Origin: Methanothrix harundinacea
GTDB taxonomy: Archaea; Halobacteriota; Methanosarcinia; Methanotrichales; Methanotrichaceae
Direction: 5' to 3'
DNA: 64,000 nt
Assembly: GCA_002506535.1 (NCBI GenBank)
Contig: DAXT01000011.1
Span: 1 to 64,000 of the forward strand
How positions within the stretch are numbered: the first letter of the stretch is position 1; every line of letters begins with the position of its first letter. The position numbers were made by a program, and so were the translations under genes. Positions 1-9,455 of the stretch are shown piece by piece. Under the pieces are notes generated by a model. It was not told where the DNA came from and made no database searches. It saw only the letters and a program-made list of their open reading frames with translations.

Positions 1-9
1 TATTAAAGT

Positions 10-3000
10 TTGGTTTTAGACTATACATCATTTCATGGAGCGTTTATAGAAAAAGATGAAAATAAAAATAATACATTTGTTTGTAATGAATATAAAAATT
101 TTGCAGAACCCATAATTGATAATACTCTATATGGACAGGATAATATTTTTCTGTCTAGCCGTTCGCCATCAAGAACACATCAGTTTTTTTCAAATATTTT
201 TTCGAATAAGAATAATACAAATAATATTCCATGCATAGCATGGTCTTCAAATGGACAGAAAATAGCATCAATTTCTAATCTAAGTGTTTGCATATGGGAT
301 GCTATTAACATAAGACAAACCAATGTTCTAGAGAGACATACCGATGAAGTAGTATCTGTATGCTTCATGGATCAAGATCGTTTGCTTGCTTCACTTTCCT
401 TGAAAGGTACTTTGGTAGTTTGGAGAACTGATACGTGGGAAGTAGTTGCCCACATTGATGAATTTGCAGCATCTAGTAAAGAAGCAAACATTGCATATAA
501 TCTGGAATCTCAGATAATAGCCTTACCAGGAGCAAGTACGATATCAATTAATATATGGGAATTGGATGTATACAACCTTTGTAACATAGAATCATCAAGA
601 TCTACCGTTCATTACGCTAACGCAAAGGTAGTCTTGCTAGGCGAAAGTGGTGTAGGAAAATCGGGACTTGGGATGCGAATAGCTGAAGGCATATTCAAAC
701 CTACTGAGTCCACTCATGGAGCCCAATTTTGGCATATGCCTGTAAACCAACTTCCTAATCACACTTCAGATTTGCAGGGAGAACTTACACTCTGGGATTT
801 GGCCGGTCAGCCTGAGTATCGTTTGATTCACCAGCTTTTTCTAGATGACTGCGATGCTGCTCTTCTATTGTTCGATTGCTCTGATCCTAACGATCCATTT
901 CGTGGTGTTTTATACTGGGCTAAAGTGTTAAAGAAGCATGCTCCCAAACATACGATTAAATTGCTTGTATCAGCTCGATGCGACGTTAGCCCTGTTACTG
1001 TAGATAGGCCCCAAATTAACCAAATATTGGCTCTATATAATATAGATTATTATTTTAAGACGAGTGCCAAAGATGCGCAGGGCGTAGATCACTTATATAA
1101 ATCGCTATTAGAAAGTATTCGCTGGGACCTCCTTCCTCGTACATCAACCCCAAAGCTGTTTCAGGTGGTCAGAGATTATCTATTAGAGCAGAAAGAGTGC
1201 GGATTAACTCTTATTCCCATGGATGTCATTCAAAAGGATATATCACAAAGGTATAATGAGAGGCCAGCAAAAAAAAATGAGATTGATGCTGTAGTCTCAC
1301 TCTTGCAGGCTCGAGGATTAGTTTACCGCTTGGATCCAAGGCGGGATATCACGTTGGTTCTTACAAGACCGGAAGTAATCAACCAATACGCGTCCTCTAT
1401 TATTCAAGCAGCGAGAAATCACCAATTCGGCATTGGTGCTGTTCTCGAACGAGATGTTTTAATAGGAAACATCCCGATTTCCGGATATGAGCGGCTTCCA
1501 CATCCGCAGGAGACAATTATACTAGAAGCAACAGTTGAACTCATGATTAGGCATGACCTTTGTTTTCGGGAAATGGGACTATTGATATTCCCAAGTCAGA
1601 TCAATGTCAATAGGCCAAGGCCAAAGCAAGAGTATCCTAAGACTGAAGTTGCATACCGATTTTCAGGTAGCATAGAGTCCATCTATGCCTCGCTAGTGGT
1701 CCGTCTGAGCCACACAAATTATTTTAGGCGTGAGGAGCAGTGGAAGTATGCCGTGGAGTTCTCCCGAGGTAAAGAGCTTCTTGGCTTCACCATGCGGCAA
1801 GTCGAAGAAGGAACCGGAGAATTAGAAATACATTTCGATCCGGGAATAAGCGAATTCGATAAAGTGACGTTCATCCGCTTTGTCACCGACCATTTAAGAA
1901 GTAAAGGTATCGACATTCAAGAGAAGATCCGACTTTACTGCCCAAAATGCGATAAGGAAGTTATAAGCCAGGAAGCTATTGAAGCTCGCGTTATAATGGG
2001 ATGTTTGGATATACCTTGTCAGTATTGTACTGCATCAGTACTTATTCCCAAAAGTATTGAGGAGCGTTATCGACAAGATATGTGGTTAGCTAAAAAACAA
2101 TGGGAATTAGGGTTGACTGTTGAAGAACGGACGGAAAAAGAGATCGAGCGATTCAAGGCTGAACAACAACAATACTCCTTAAAGGAGGATTATCATATCA
2201 AAATTTTGCACCTTTCTGATCTACATCTGGAAAACGAAGCTCAAGCCAATATATTTTATATGCAGCTTGAGACAGACTTAACAAAAGAGTTGAAGATTAA
2301 TCGATTAAAATATTTGGTAATATCTGGCGATATTGGCAATTACTCTACAGAAGATGAATACAAAGCAGCATTTCATATTCTAGACCGGATTGTTAAGCGG
2401 TTTGGTCTGGATGCTGACAGAGTCATCATTGTCCCTGGAAACCACGACCTAAATTGGAACGTTTCCGAAGAAGCTTATCCATTTGTTTTAAAACGGAAGC
2501 TACCTAATGATTTGCTCGAAGGGATGTACATCCAAGCTGGAGATTTTGGTGTTATGTTACGCGATGAAGCACTCTATCAGGAGCGATTTACCAACTTCAA
2601 CACTCATTTCTACAAACGGGTTTATGGGGGGCGGGAATACCCGCTAGATTATAGCGGACAGGCTATCGTCACAAAAAGGCCGGAGGATCGTATATTATTT
2701 CTGGCTTTGAATTCGAGCTGGCAAATCGATAAATTCTTCAAAGATCGGGCAGGCATACACATGGAAGCCCTCTCTAAAGCACTCGACAGCTTGAACGATG
2801 AGGCGTACGAAGGTTGGCTCAAGATCGCTGTGTGTCATCATCCAGTCACCGGCAAAGAGATGATAAACAATGAATTCATGCAACTTCTGGCCATCCATGG
2901 CTTCCGGATCTTTATGCATGGGCACATTCACGAAGCCATTGACGGATTTTATAAATACGATGAAAAGCATGGCATCCACGTTATTGGCGCGGGTACCTTT

Positions 3001-3210
3001 GGCGCACCCGCCAAAGAACAAGTTTCAGGGATTCCGCTACAGTACAATTTCATGACTTTAGACCCAAATAAGGGCGAGATAACTGTAAAAACGCGCAAGA
3101 AAGAAAAGCCTGATGGAGCCTGGTCAGCTGATGCCCGTTGGGGTGATAAAGTGAATGATCCAAAACCCTGGTACAAAATTCAAATTCAAAATTATCATCC
3201 ATCCAAATAA
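10..3210 (+). CDS. WD40-GTPase-zinc ribbon-metallophosphoesterase multidomain protein (5' end probably broken)
   Basis: The 1066-residue product joins domains rarely seen together. Residues about 75-150 contain two WD40-like blades ending in CIWD and VVWR. A Ras/Roc-like GTPase follows, with P-loop GESGVGKS near residue 211, switch II DLAGQ near 263, SARCD in place of NKxD and a TSAK-like G5. A winged-helix/COR-like stretch comes next, then a zinc ribbon (CPKC near 643, CQYC near 670). The last third is a calcineurin-type metallophosphoesterase: SDLHL near 735, SGDIG, GNHD, and HGHIH near 970. The start is uncertain: only TTG at 10 is available after a stop at 4-6, while another frame reads IKVWF then TAG at 2-19, typical of the end of a WD40 blade, so an upstream part may be lost by frameshift. 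Base composition is far more AT-rich than the downstream genes. Signalling or antiviral conflict is an inference; the domain calls are firm. Confidence 0.75.
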   Translation: MVLDYTSFHGAFIEKDENKNNTFVCNEYKNFAEPIIDNTLYGQDNIFLSSRSPSRTHQFFSNIFSNKNNTNNIPCIAWSSNGQKIASISNLSVCIWDAINIRQTNVLERHTDEVVSVCFMDQDRLLASLSLKGTLVVWRTDTWEVVAHIDEFAASSKEANIAYNLESQIIALPGASTISINIWELDVYNLCNIESSRSTVHYANAKVVLLGESGVGKSGLGMRIAEGIFKPTESTHGAQFWHMPVNQLPNHTSDLQGELTLWDLAGQPEYRLIHQLFLDDCDAALLLFDCSDPNDPFRGVLYWAKVLKKHAPKHTIKLLVSARCDVSPVTVDRPQINQILALYNIDYYFKTSAKDAQGVDHLYKSLLESIRWDLLPRTSTPKLFQVVRDYLLEQKECGLTLIPMDVIQKDISQRYNERPAKKNEIDAVVSLLQARGLVYRLDPRRDITLVLTRPEVINQYASSIIQAARNHQFGIGAVLERDVLIGNIPISGYERLPHPQETIILEATVELMIRHDLCFREMGLLIFPSQINVNRPRPKQEYPKTEVAYRFSGSIESIYASLVVRLSHTNYFRREEQWKYAVEFSRGKELLGFTMRQVEEGTGELEIHFDPGISEFDKVTFIRFVTDHLRSKGIDIQEKIRLYCPKCDKEVISQEAIEARVIMGCLDIPCQYCTASVLIPKSIEERYRQDMWLAKKQWELGLTVEERTEKEIERFKAEQQQYSLKEDYHIKILHLSDLHLENEAQANIFYMQLETDLTKELKINRLKYLVISGDIGNYSTEDEYKAAFHILDRIVKRFGLDADRVIIVPGNHDLNWNVSEEAYPFVLKRKLPNDLLEGMYIQAGDFGVMLRDEALYQERFTNFNTHFYKRVYGGREYPLDYSGQAIVTKRPEDRILFLALNSSWQIDKFFKDRAGIHMEALSKALDSLNDEAYEGWLKIAVCHHPVTGKEMINNEFMQLLAIHGFRIFMHGHIHEAIDGFYKYDEKHGIHVIGAGTFGAPAKEQVSGIPLQYNFMTLDPNKGEITVKTRKKEKPDGAWSADARWGDKVNDPKPWYKIQIQNYHPSK

Positions 3211-3250
3211 GCACATAAGCTGATAAGGGCTTGAATCGATTGAACGGCGT

Positions 3251-3943
3251 TCATGGCCGTTTGATCTCCTCCTCCAGCTCCGAGAGGTACATCTTGAGGA
3301 AGGCCCCCCTCCTCCTGGCCAGCCTCTTTCCCGCCTCTGTCTTCATCCCCTCTTCCAGCTTCAAAAGCTTCGAGAAGAAGTGGTCCAGGTTCCACTCCCC
3401 GTCGTCAGGCTCCCGGCTCCGGCAGAAGGGGTCGTCGGGGTTGTAGAGGGGCCGGCCGAGGGCGCCACCCGTCATAAAAACCCTGGCGATCCCTATAGCC
3501 CCGATGGCATCGAGCCGATCGGCGTCCTGGAGGACCCTCGCCTCCGGGGTGACGGGATCGATCCCCTTCGAGTAGCTGTGGACCTCGACGGCGCGAAGGA
3601 CCCCCTCGATCAACTCATCGGGATATCCCCACCTCTTCAAAAGGTCCTGGATGGTCTCAAGCCCCCTCTCCTCCGCCTCATCCCTACCCCGGTTCTTCGG
3701 CCCGGAGGCGGCGTCGTGGAGGAGGGCTGCGAGGGCGAGGATAGTCGGGTCCGCCCCCTCCGCCTCGGCGATAACAAGGGCGTTTCTACGGACCCGCAGG
3801 GCGTGGAAGAGGTCGTGGGCGGGGTCCTTGCCTTCGTAAAGGGCTCCAATCTCCTCGATCAGCTCGGCCCCGATGAGATCCTCACCAGCCGATCCATCCG
3901 CCGGGAGATCCTCCCTTCGAGGTTCAGGGTCGAGCTTCGCCAT
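3251..3943 (-). CDS. HD-domain phosphohydrolase
   Basis: A 230-residue cytosolic protein with the HD superfamily metal ligands in order: a HD..H stretch near residue 43, LLHDA, VEVHS and QDADRLDAIG. These ligate divalent metal for phosphate-ester hydrolysis; the substrate cannot be read from the sequence. It resembles the small YedJ-like HD hydrolases. The ATG at 3943 follows a GAGGTGG-type Shine-Dalgarno site and lies 20 bases inside the 3' end of the Tex gene, so the two are probably co-transcribed and translationally coupled. It converges on the accessory gene ending at 3210. Confidence 0.85.
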   Translation of the reverse strand: MAKLDPEPRREDLPADGSAGEDLIGAELIEEIGALYEGKDPAHDLFHALRVRRNALVIAEAEGADPTILALAALLHDAASGPKNRGRDEAEERGLETIQDLLKRWGYPDELIEGVLRAVEVHSYSKGIDPVTPEARVLQDADRLDAIGAIGIARVFMTGGALGRPLYNPDDPFCRSREPDDGEWNLDHFFSKLLKLEEGMKTEAGKRLARRRGAFLKMYLSELEEEIKRP

Positions 3944-6077
3944 CCGCCACCTCGGGCCTCTTCTTCATCGATAGAGAGATCCTCTTTCTCTCAACGTCCA
4001 CGTTCAGGACGAAGACCTCCACCCTCTGGTGGACCCTCACCACCTCCGCCGGGTCCCGGACGAACCGGTCGGCGAGCTCGCTTATATGGACGAGGCCGTC
4101 CTGGTGGACCCCGACGTCGACGAAGGCGCCGAAGGCGGCGACGTTCGTCACGACGCCGGGAAGGGACATCCCCGGCCGGAGGTCCTCGATATTCGCGACG
4201 CCGGGGGCGAAGCTGTAGATCTCAAACTCCCGGCGGGGGTCTCTTCCGGGCTTTGCCAGCTCTGCGAGGATGTCCCGGATGGTGGGAAGGCCCGCCGTCC
4301 CGGAGACGTACCTCGCAGGATCGATCCTTTTTTGGAGGGAGGGGTCTTCGATCAGCTCCTCGACGGAAACGCCCAGGTCTTTCGCTATCGCCTCAACGAT
4401 CCCGTAGCTTTCGGGGTGGACGGCGGATCCGTCGAGGGGGCTATCCCCGCCCCTGATCCGCAAGAAGCCCGCCGCCTGCTCGAAGGCCCGGGGGCCGAGG
4501 CCGGGGACCTTTTTTAGCTCCTCCCTCGACCGGAAGGGGCCGCTCTTTTCCCGATAGAGGACTATCGATCCTGCTAGCTTCGGCCCCAGACCCGAGACCC
4601 GGGCTAAAAGCTCCCGGCTTGCGGTGTTCAGGTCGACCCCGACGGCGTTGACGCAAATCTCGACGACCTCGTCGAGCTTTCGCTTCAGGGCCTTCTCATC
4701 TACGTCGTGCTGGTACTGGCCGACGCCGATGGAACGTGGATCGATCTTGACGAGCTCCGCCAGGGGATCCTGCAGCCTCCTTCCTATGGAGACGGCGCCT
4801 CTGACGGTGGCGTCCTCGTCGGGAAACTCGTCCCGGGCGCATTTCGATGCGGAGTAGACGGAGGCTCCCGCCTCGTCGACGATGACTATGGGAGGGTCGC
4901 CGGGGATCTGTAGCCTCCTCAGAAACTCCTCGGTCTGCCTCCCGGCGGTCCCGTTCCCGACGGCTATGAACTCGACGCCGAACTCTTCGCAGAAAGAGAC
5001 GATCTTATCTTTCGCCTCCCGGACCATATTCTGGGGCGGGTGGGGGTATATCACCTCCTTTGACGCCAACGACCCCAGGGGATCGAGGACGACGACCTTG
5101 CATCCGGTCCTAAACCCCGGATCGACGGCCAGGACCGTCCTCTCCCCCAGGGGCGGCTCCAGGAGGAGGTGGCGCAGGTTCTCGGCGAAGACCCCGATCG
5201 CCCTCTCCTCTGCCTTCTCCTTTGCCGCCGAGAGCGTCTCCCTCTCCATGGCGGGGGCGAGGAGCCTACTGTAGCCGTCCTCCACGGCGAGGCGGACCTC
5301 CTCTGAGGCGGGCCCCCTCCCCCGGACGAATAGGGGTTCGAGGATGGCGAGGGCCTCTGGGGCGGGGGGCTCGGCGTGAAGCGTCAGAAAACCCTCATTC
5401 TTTCCCCTCAGAACCGCCATCACCCGATGGGACGGCGCCCGGGAGAGGGGCTCGGACCAGTCGGCGTAGTCCCGGTACTTGGAGCCGTCGCCGTCGGCTT
5501 TCGCCGAAGACTTCGACCGCAAAATACCCTCTTGGGAGAATAGCCGCCGGATCTGCGACCGGGCTGCCGGGTCCTCGCTCGCCCTCTCGGCGATGATGTC
5601 CCGGGCCCCCGCCAGAGCCTCCTCGTTGGAAGCAACGCCCTTATCCGGATCGACGAACCGGGCCGCCTCGGCGAGGAGGTCGATCCTCCCCTGCACGAAG
5701 ATCAGATCGGCCAATGGAAGCAAACCCCGCTCCCGGGCGGCGGAGGCCCGGGTCTTCCGCTTCGGCCTGAAGGGGAGGTAGAGGTCTTCGAGGACGGATA
5801 GCGTCTCTGCCGCCATGATCCTCTCTTCGAGGTCGGGGGAGAGGACCCCCCTCTCCCGCAGGGAGTTCAATATCGAGGCCCGCCTCCGGTCGAGCTCGCC
5901 GTACCTCTCGACGAGGTCTCGGATCGAGGAGATGGCGACCTCGTCGAGCCCCCCCGTCACCTCCTTCCTGTACCGGGCGATGAAGGGGATCGTCTTTGCG
6001 TCGGCGAGAAGGCTTGCTGCGGCCCGGACCTGACCGGCACCAAGGCCCAGATCTGCGGCGATCCGAGGGACGTCCAT
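3924..6077 (-). CDS. tex: Tex-family S1 RNA-binding transcription accessory protein
   Basis: At 717 residues this is close to the usual Tex/YhgF length. Visible parts are the N-terminal helical Tex region (FIARYRKEVTGGLDE), the YqgF/RNase H-like core (VDPGFRTGCKVVVLD), the helix-hairpin-helix region (VNAVGVDLNTAS, then RSREELKKVPGLG) and a C-terminal S1 domain (GVVTNVAAFGAFVDVGVHQDGLVHIS). Tex proteins bind nucleic acid and are linked to transcription elongation and RNA handling; their exact role in archaea is not established. The ATG at 6077 directly follows the TAG of the upstream gene, and the 3' end overlaps the HD gene, so all three form one minus-strand operon. Confidence 0.93.
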   Translation of the reverse strand: MDVPRIAADLGLGAGQVRAAASLLADAKTIPFIARYRKEVTGGLDEVAISSIRDLVERYGELDRRRASILNSLRERGVLSPDLEERIMAAETLSVLEDLYLPFRPKRKTRASAARERGLLPLADLIFVQGRIDLLAEAARFVDPDKGVASNEEALAGARDIIAERASEDPAARSQIRRLFSQEGILRSKSSAKADGDGSKYRDYADWSEPLSRAPSHRVMAVLRGKNEGFLTLHAEPPAPEALAILEPLFVRGRGPASEEVRLAVEDGYSRLLAPAMERETLSAAKEKAEERAIGVFAENLRHLLLEPPLGERTVLAVDPGFRTGCKVVVLDPLGSLASKEVIYPHPPQNMVREAKDKIVSFCEEFGVEFIAVGNGTAGRQTEEFLRRLQIPGDPPIVIVDEAGASVYSASKCARDEFPDEDATVRGAVSIGRRLQDPLAELVKIDPRSIGVGQYQHDVDEKALKRKLDEVVEICVNAVGVDLNTASRELLARVSGLGPKLAGSIVLYREKSGPFRSREELKKVPGLGPRAFEQAAGFLRIRGGDSPLDGSAVHPESYGIVEAIAKDLGVSVEELIEDPSLQKRIDPARYVSGTAGLPTIRDILAELAKPGRDPRREFEIYSFAPGVANIEDLRPGMSLPGVVTNVAAFGAFVDVGVHQDGLVHISELADRFVRDPAEVVRVHQRVEVFVLNVDVERKRISLSMKKRPEVADGEARP

Positions 6078-6581
6078 CTAGACTCTCCGCTTGTTTGTCC
6101 TGCCCTTCTTCACCTCGAAGAGGTAGGTCTTATCCTCCCCCGCCTCGTGCCAGAGGTTTCGGTAGTAATCCTCCTTCCACTCGGCGGGGCCTTCCTCGAA
6201 CCCCGGCCCCCCATCGTCGATGGATATGAGAAAACCCCTCTCAGAGAAGGGGGCGCAGGCCTTCAGCCTCTCGATCCGCTCCTTGACCTGGGACCGGTCG
6301 TAGGGGACGGTCTTGCCCCCGGACCTCGTAGCAGTCAGGATCTCTATGACGACGAGGCATTCGTCGCCCTTGAAGATGGAGATGGCCGGGGTCACATCCC
6401 CGACGGGGCGGCGGATCGAGATCTTCATGATCCTATTTTTGTCGGTGTGGCCCCGGAGGTGATGGTATAGGGATGCGAGAAAGTCGTCTTCGGTCTCGAT
6501 CTTTACGTTCCTGTAGTCCTCCACCGACCCTTCAAAGGCGGCCACCACCTCCCTCTCGAACTTGCTGACCCTCGATGCCAT
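6078..6581 (-). CDS. Conserved hypothetical protein
   Basis: A 167-residue soluble protein with no signal peptide or membrane segment. The central stretch alternates beta-strand-like segments (CLVVIEILTA, RGFLISIDDG) and the C-terminus is basic (KKGRTNKRRV). I do not recognise the family. A nuclease-like fold is conceivable from the pattern of D, E and K residues around VVIEIL, but no clear catalytic motif is seen. Its stop codon abuts the Tex start codon, so it is likely the first gene of the Tex-HD operon, which hints at an RNA- or nucleotide-related job. Confidence 0.7.
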   Translation of the reverse strand: MASRVSKFEREVVAAFEGSVEDYRNVKIETEDDFLASLYHHLRGHTDKNRIMKISIRRPVGDVTPAISIFKGDECLVVIEILTATRSGGKTVPYDRSQVKERIERLKACAPFSERGFLISIDDGGPGFEEGPAEWKEDYYRNLWHEAGEDKTYLFEVKKGRTNKRRV

Positions 6582-6804
6582 AATTATGCCTCCGACTTCT
6601 ATCCCTCTCCTTTTCTAAACTACTAATATCTACCTTGAATCCACTCGAAGAGAATTCCAGGGACTCTGGGAAGGTTTTTCATCCATCGAGGCTGGTGGTG
6701 ACTGAGAGATCCATGTGACGAAGTCCCACGATATGTGCCGAGACTGCGGCGAAGGGGCATGGGAGAAGATAGTGGATGAGAAGGTAAACGAAGGGAAGGG
6801 TGAG

Positions 6805-8055
6805 GTGAGGAGCGAACTCCTCGATCTCATCGCCATCGGCGCCGGCCCCGCCGGCCTCTTCTGCGCCGTGAGCGCCGCTGGAGGGGGCGGAAAGGTCCTC
6901 GTCCTCGAAAAGAAGGGATCCCCCGGCCGAAAGCTCCTCATCTCGGGATCGGGCCGCTGCAACATCACCCACGACGGCGACATTAGAGACTTCCTCGACC
7001 ACTACGGCGGAGCGGGCCGCTTCCTCCGGCCGGCGCTCCTAGGCTTCACCAACCGCGACCTCATCGCCTTCTTTGAGGATAGGGGCTTATTCATGGTGAG
7101 GCTTGAGGGGGGCAAGGTCTTCCCCGAGACCCAGAGGAGTCGGGACGTCTTAGACGTCCTTCTCGCCGAGTGCGAAGCCCGGAAGGTGGAGATATCGAAC
7201 GGCAAGACCGTGACCTCCATCGAGAAGTCGGGGGAGGGGTTTTTCGTCGCCTGCGGGGATGAGATCCATCGGTCCCGTTTCCTCGTCATCGCCACCGGCG
7301 GCCGCTCGTATCCCGCCACCGGCTCCTCCGGCGACGGCCACTCCTTAGCCGAGTCCCTCGGCCATACAATCGTCGAGGTCGGCCCCGCCCTCGCCCCCGT
7401 CAGGATCCGGGATTACCCCTTCGCCGACCTCGCGGGAATCTCCCTCCCCGGGGCGAGGGTCTCGATATTCCGGGGGCGGAAGGTGAAGGAGGAGGCGGGA
7501 GACGTCCTCTTCACCCACGACGGCCTCTCGGGGCCGGGGATCCTCGACCTCTCCCGATACATCAGGGCAGGGGACGGGCTGCGGGTATCGTTTGCGGGGG
7601 AGAGGAGAAGGGAAGAGATAGATGATTGGCTTCTTGAAAGGTCGCAGAAGGACGGGGCGCGAAACCTGAGGTCGGTTTTGCCAGAGCTGGAGATTCCCGC
7701 GAGGCTCGCATCGAGGGTCCTTGAACTCCTGGATATTCCTCAAGACCTCAAATGCGCCTCGATGATCAGGAAGATGAGGATTGACCTCTCCGACCATCTC
7801 TCCGGCTTTCCCTTCGTCGTAGAGGCGGTCGGGGGCTTCGATCTCGCGATGGCGACCAGAGGGGGCGTCGCCCTCTCGGAGGTCTATCCGAAGTCGATGG
7901 AGTCGAGGCTCGTCTCCGGCCTCTACTTCGCCGGGGAGGTCCTGGACGTCGACGGCGACTCCGGCGGCTACAACCTCCAGGCCGCCTTCTCGACGGGGGC
8001 CCTGGCGGGGCGGTCGATAAAAAAGAGGCTCGCGGACGCTGAGGGCAGGCCTTAG
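6805..8055 (+). CDS. BaiN/HI0933-family FAD-dependent oxidoreductase
   Basis: The product (416 residues from GTG 6805) begins with a dinucleotide-binding motif GAGPAGLF, followed by the family signature SGSGRCNIT, the second glycine motif TGGRSYPATGSSGDG, and the C-terminal FAD-binding segment FAGEVLDVDGDSGGYNLQAAFS. These mark the HI0933/BaiN flavoproteins, soluble enzymes of about 400 residues whose substrates are mostly unknown. An earlier GTG at 6715 is open in frame but would add a 30-residue leader without family resemblance; GTG 6805 follows a purine-rich GAAGGGAAGGG site and fits the usual start just before the Rossmann motif. It is divergent from the Tex operon. Confidence 0.88.
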   Translation: MRSELLDLIAIGAGPAGLFCAVSAAGGGGKVLVLEKKGSPGRKLLISGSGRCNITHDGDIRDFLDHYGGAGRFLRPALLGFTNRDLIAFFEDRGLFMVRLEGGKVFPETQRSRDVLDVLLAECEARKVEISNGKTVTSIEKSGEGFFVACGDEIHRSRFLVIATGGRSYPATGSSGDGHSLAESLGHTIVEVGPALAPVRIRDYPFADLAGISLPGARVSIFRGRKVKEEAGDVLFTHDGLSGPGILDLSRYIRAGDGLRVSFAGERRREEIDDWLLERSQKDGARNLRSVLPELEIPARLASRVLELLDIPQDLKCASMIRKMRIDLSDHLSGFPFVVEAVGGFDLAMATRGGVALSEVYPKSMESRLVSGLYFAGEVLDVDGDSGGYNLQAAFSTGALAGRSIKKRLADAEGRP

Positions 8056-8070
8056 TGGGGCGGTCCTTCT

Positions 8071-8100
8071 AGGAGCAGGGCTTTGAGGAGCAGGGCTTTG
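8071..8100. repeat. Two-copy 15-bp tandem repeat
   Basis: Two perfect copies of AGGAGCAGGGCTTTG lie back to back, followed by a decayed third copy, in the gap between the flavoprotein and the VOC gene. It is probably slippage in noncoding DNA. Confidence 0.6.
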
Positions 8101-8178
8101 AGGGGCGAGGCTGAACCTGCAGGTCGCCACTTCTGCCGATCGCCACCTATATCAGAGTCTAAAATCATCGTATCTGTC

Positions 8179-8538
8179 ATGCCGCGAGTGATCCATTTCG
8201 AGATCCCCGTCGACGATCCAGACCGGGCCGTGAGGTTCTACGCCGGGGTCTTCGGCTGGAGGCTGGAGCGCTGGGAGCCCTTCGACTACTGGCTCGCCTA
8301 CACCGGCGAGGGGCCCGGGATCGACGGCGCCCTCAAGCCCCGGGAGAGCCCCGGCGAAGGGACGACGAACACCGTGGAGGTCCCAAACCTGGAGGAGGCG
8401 ATGGCGAAGGTCGCTATAGAAGGGGGCGAGGTGATCTGCGAGATCATGACGGTGCCGGGGGTCGGCCGCTTCGCCCGCTGCCGGGACCCGGAGGGGAACG
8501 TCTTCGGGATCATGGAGATGGACGAGGCGGCCCGGTGA
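8179..8538 (+). CDS. VOC/glyoxalase-fold protein
   Basis: A 119-residue single-domain VOC protein. It opens with PRVIHFEIPVDDPDRAVRFY, a typical first beta-alpha unit in which H7 would be a metal ligand, and closes with the second half-motif CRDPEGNVFGIME. Such proteins act as small metalloenzymes (isomerases, dioxygenases, resistance proteins); the reaction cannot be assigned here. ATG 8179 is chosen because the VOC fold starts directly behind it, although the frame is open further upstream. It stands alone. Confidence 0.85.
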   Translation: MPRVIHFEIPVDDPDRAVRFYAGVFGWRLERWEPFDYWLAYTGEGPGIDGALKPRESPGEGTTNTVEVPNLEEAMAKVAIEGGEVICEIMTVPGVGRFARCRDPEGNVFGIMEMDEAAR

Positions 8539-8717
8539 GGCCGCCCCTCCCCAGACGCCGCACCTCCGGGGCTTTTCCGTTTCGGGGATCTCTCCACCCC
8601 CTCATAATCCCGCATCCCCTCCGCCTCCCGGGAGGGGTCGCGGTCGGCGTTTCGATGTCGGCCTCATCGGGGCCAGAGGTAGGGCCGCTCCCGACGATGG
8701 CGAGTCCGCCAAAAAGC

Positions 8718-8963
8718 TCAGTACTTCTCGAGGAACCACTTCTTGTCGAACTCTTTGATCTGCCGAACCGTCGTCTCCGGCTTCCAGACCACCACCATGG
8801 CAATATCTCTCTCAATATCGATCATGTTGTAGAGCTCGATCTTGATGAAGGCCGGAACAGTGTAGGCGGTGAGAGCGACCTTCTTCGCGTCCTCGATGAA
8901 CTCGTCGTAATTCTCCTTTCGGATTATGTAGGTGCTGTCAAAGCTGTCCTCCAATTTCTTCAC
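8718..8963 (-). CDS. Small conserved hypothetical protein
   Basis: An 81-residue acidic protein without membrane segments or recognised motif. It contains a hydrophobic beta-like stretch (DIAMVVVW) and a C-terminal amphipathic helix. The start is probably GTG 8963, since a stop lies nine codons upstream in frame. The composition is protein-like and no better gene overlaps it on the other strand. The function is unknown. Confidence 0.6.
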   Translation of the reverse strand: MKKLEDSFDSTYIIRKENYDEFIEDAKKVALTAYTVPAFIKIELYNMIDIERDIAMVVVWKPETTVRQIKEFDKKWFLEKY

Positions 8964-9057
8964 CTCCAGAGGATCATCCGCCCGAATCTACTAAAACTTT
9001 TTGATTAGATTATCTCAGATCTATGCCCCTCGACCGCGAGCCGCCCTTCCCGGCTCC

Positions 9058-9423
9058 TCAGGCCGCCTCGTCCTCCTCCTCCCTCCAGGGCGGGGACACG
9101 AGGCAGAGGAAGATGAGAGGGCCGACCCCGATGTTCTCGATATGCTGGATCGAACCCGGCGGGATGTAAACCGCCTGGCCCGGGCCCACATCGTCGGATT
9201 CGCCTCCGATATGCATGATCCCCCGCCCTTCCAGGATGAAGTAGACCTCCGAGGAGCTCTTCAGCCGGTGGGGGGCCGAGGCCTCCCCCGGCCCGAGGAT
9301 GGCGTGGGCGAGGCTGTAGCCCATGGATATCCCCACCTCCCGGTCCGGGTGGAGGAGCTCGCAGATAGTGGTCCCGTCTTTTGCTCTGAACCGCGGGCTT
9401 TCCCTCAACTCCCTGATCAACAT
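9058..9423 (-). CDS. Cupin-domain protein
   Basis: A 121-residue single cupin. Motif 1 is represented by APHRLKSSSEVYFILEGRG, with H and E metal ligands, and motif 2 by PPGSIQHIENIG, with the final H. Small cupins bind one metal and serve as isomerases, dioxygenases or sensors; no substrate can be named. ATG 9423 follows a GGTGAG site with correct spacing. An earlier in-frame start at 9477 would overlap the upstream deaminase gene. It is probably co-transcribed with that gene, 32 bases away. Confidence 0.85.
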   Translation of the reverse strand: MLIRELRESPRFRAKDGTTICELLHPDREVGISMGYSLAHAILGPGEASAPHRLKSSSEVYFILEGRGIMHIGGESDDVGPGQAVYIPPGSIQHIENIGVGPLIFLCLVSPPWREEEDEAA

Positions 9424-9455
9424 ATTCTCACCAGAACGGCATCCTAAGGGTCCAA

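Noticed and set aside
3380..4456. A 358-residue plus-strand frame
   Set aside because: It lies opposite the HD and Tex genes, with long Arg runs and no domain.
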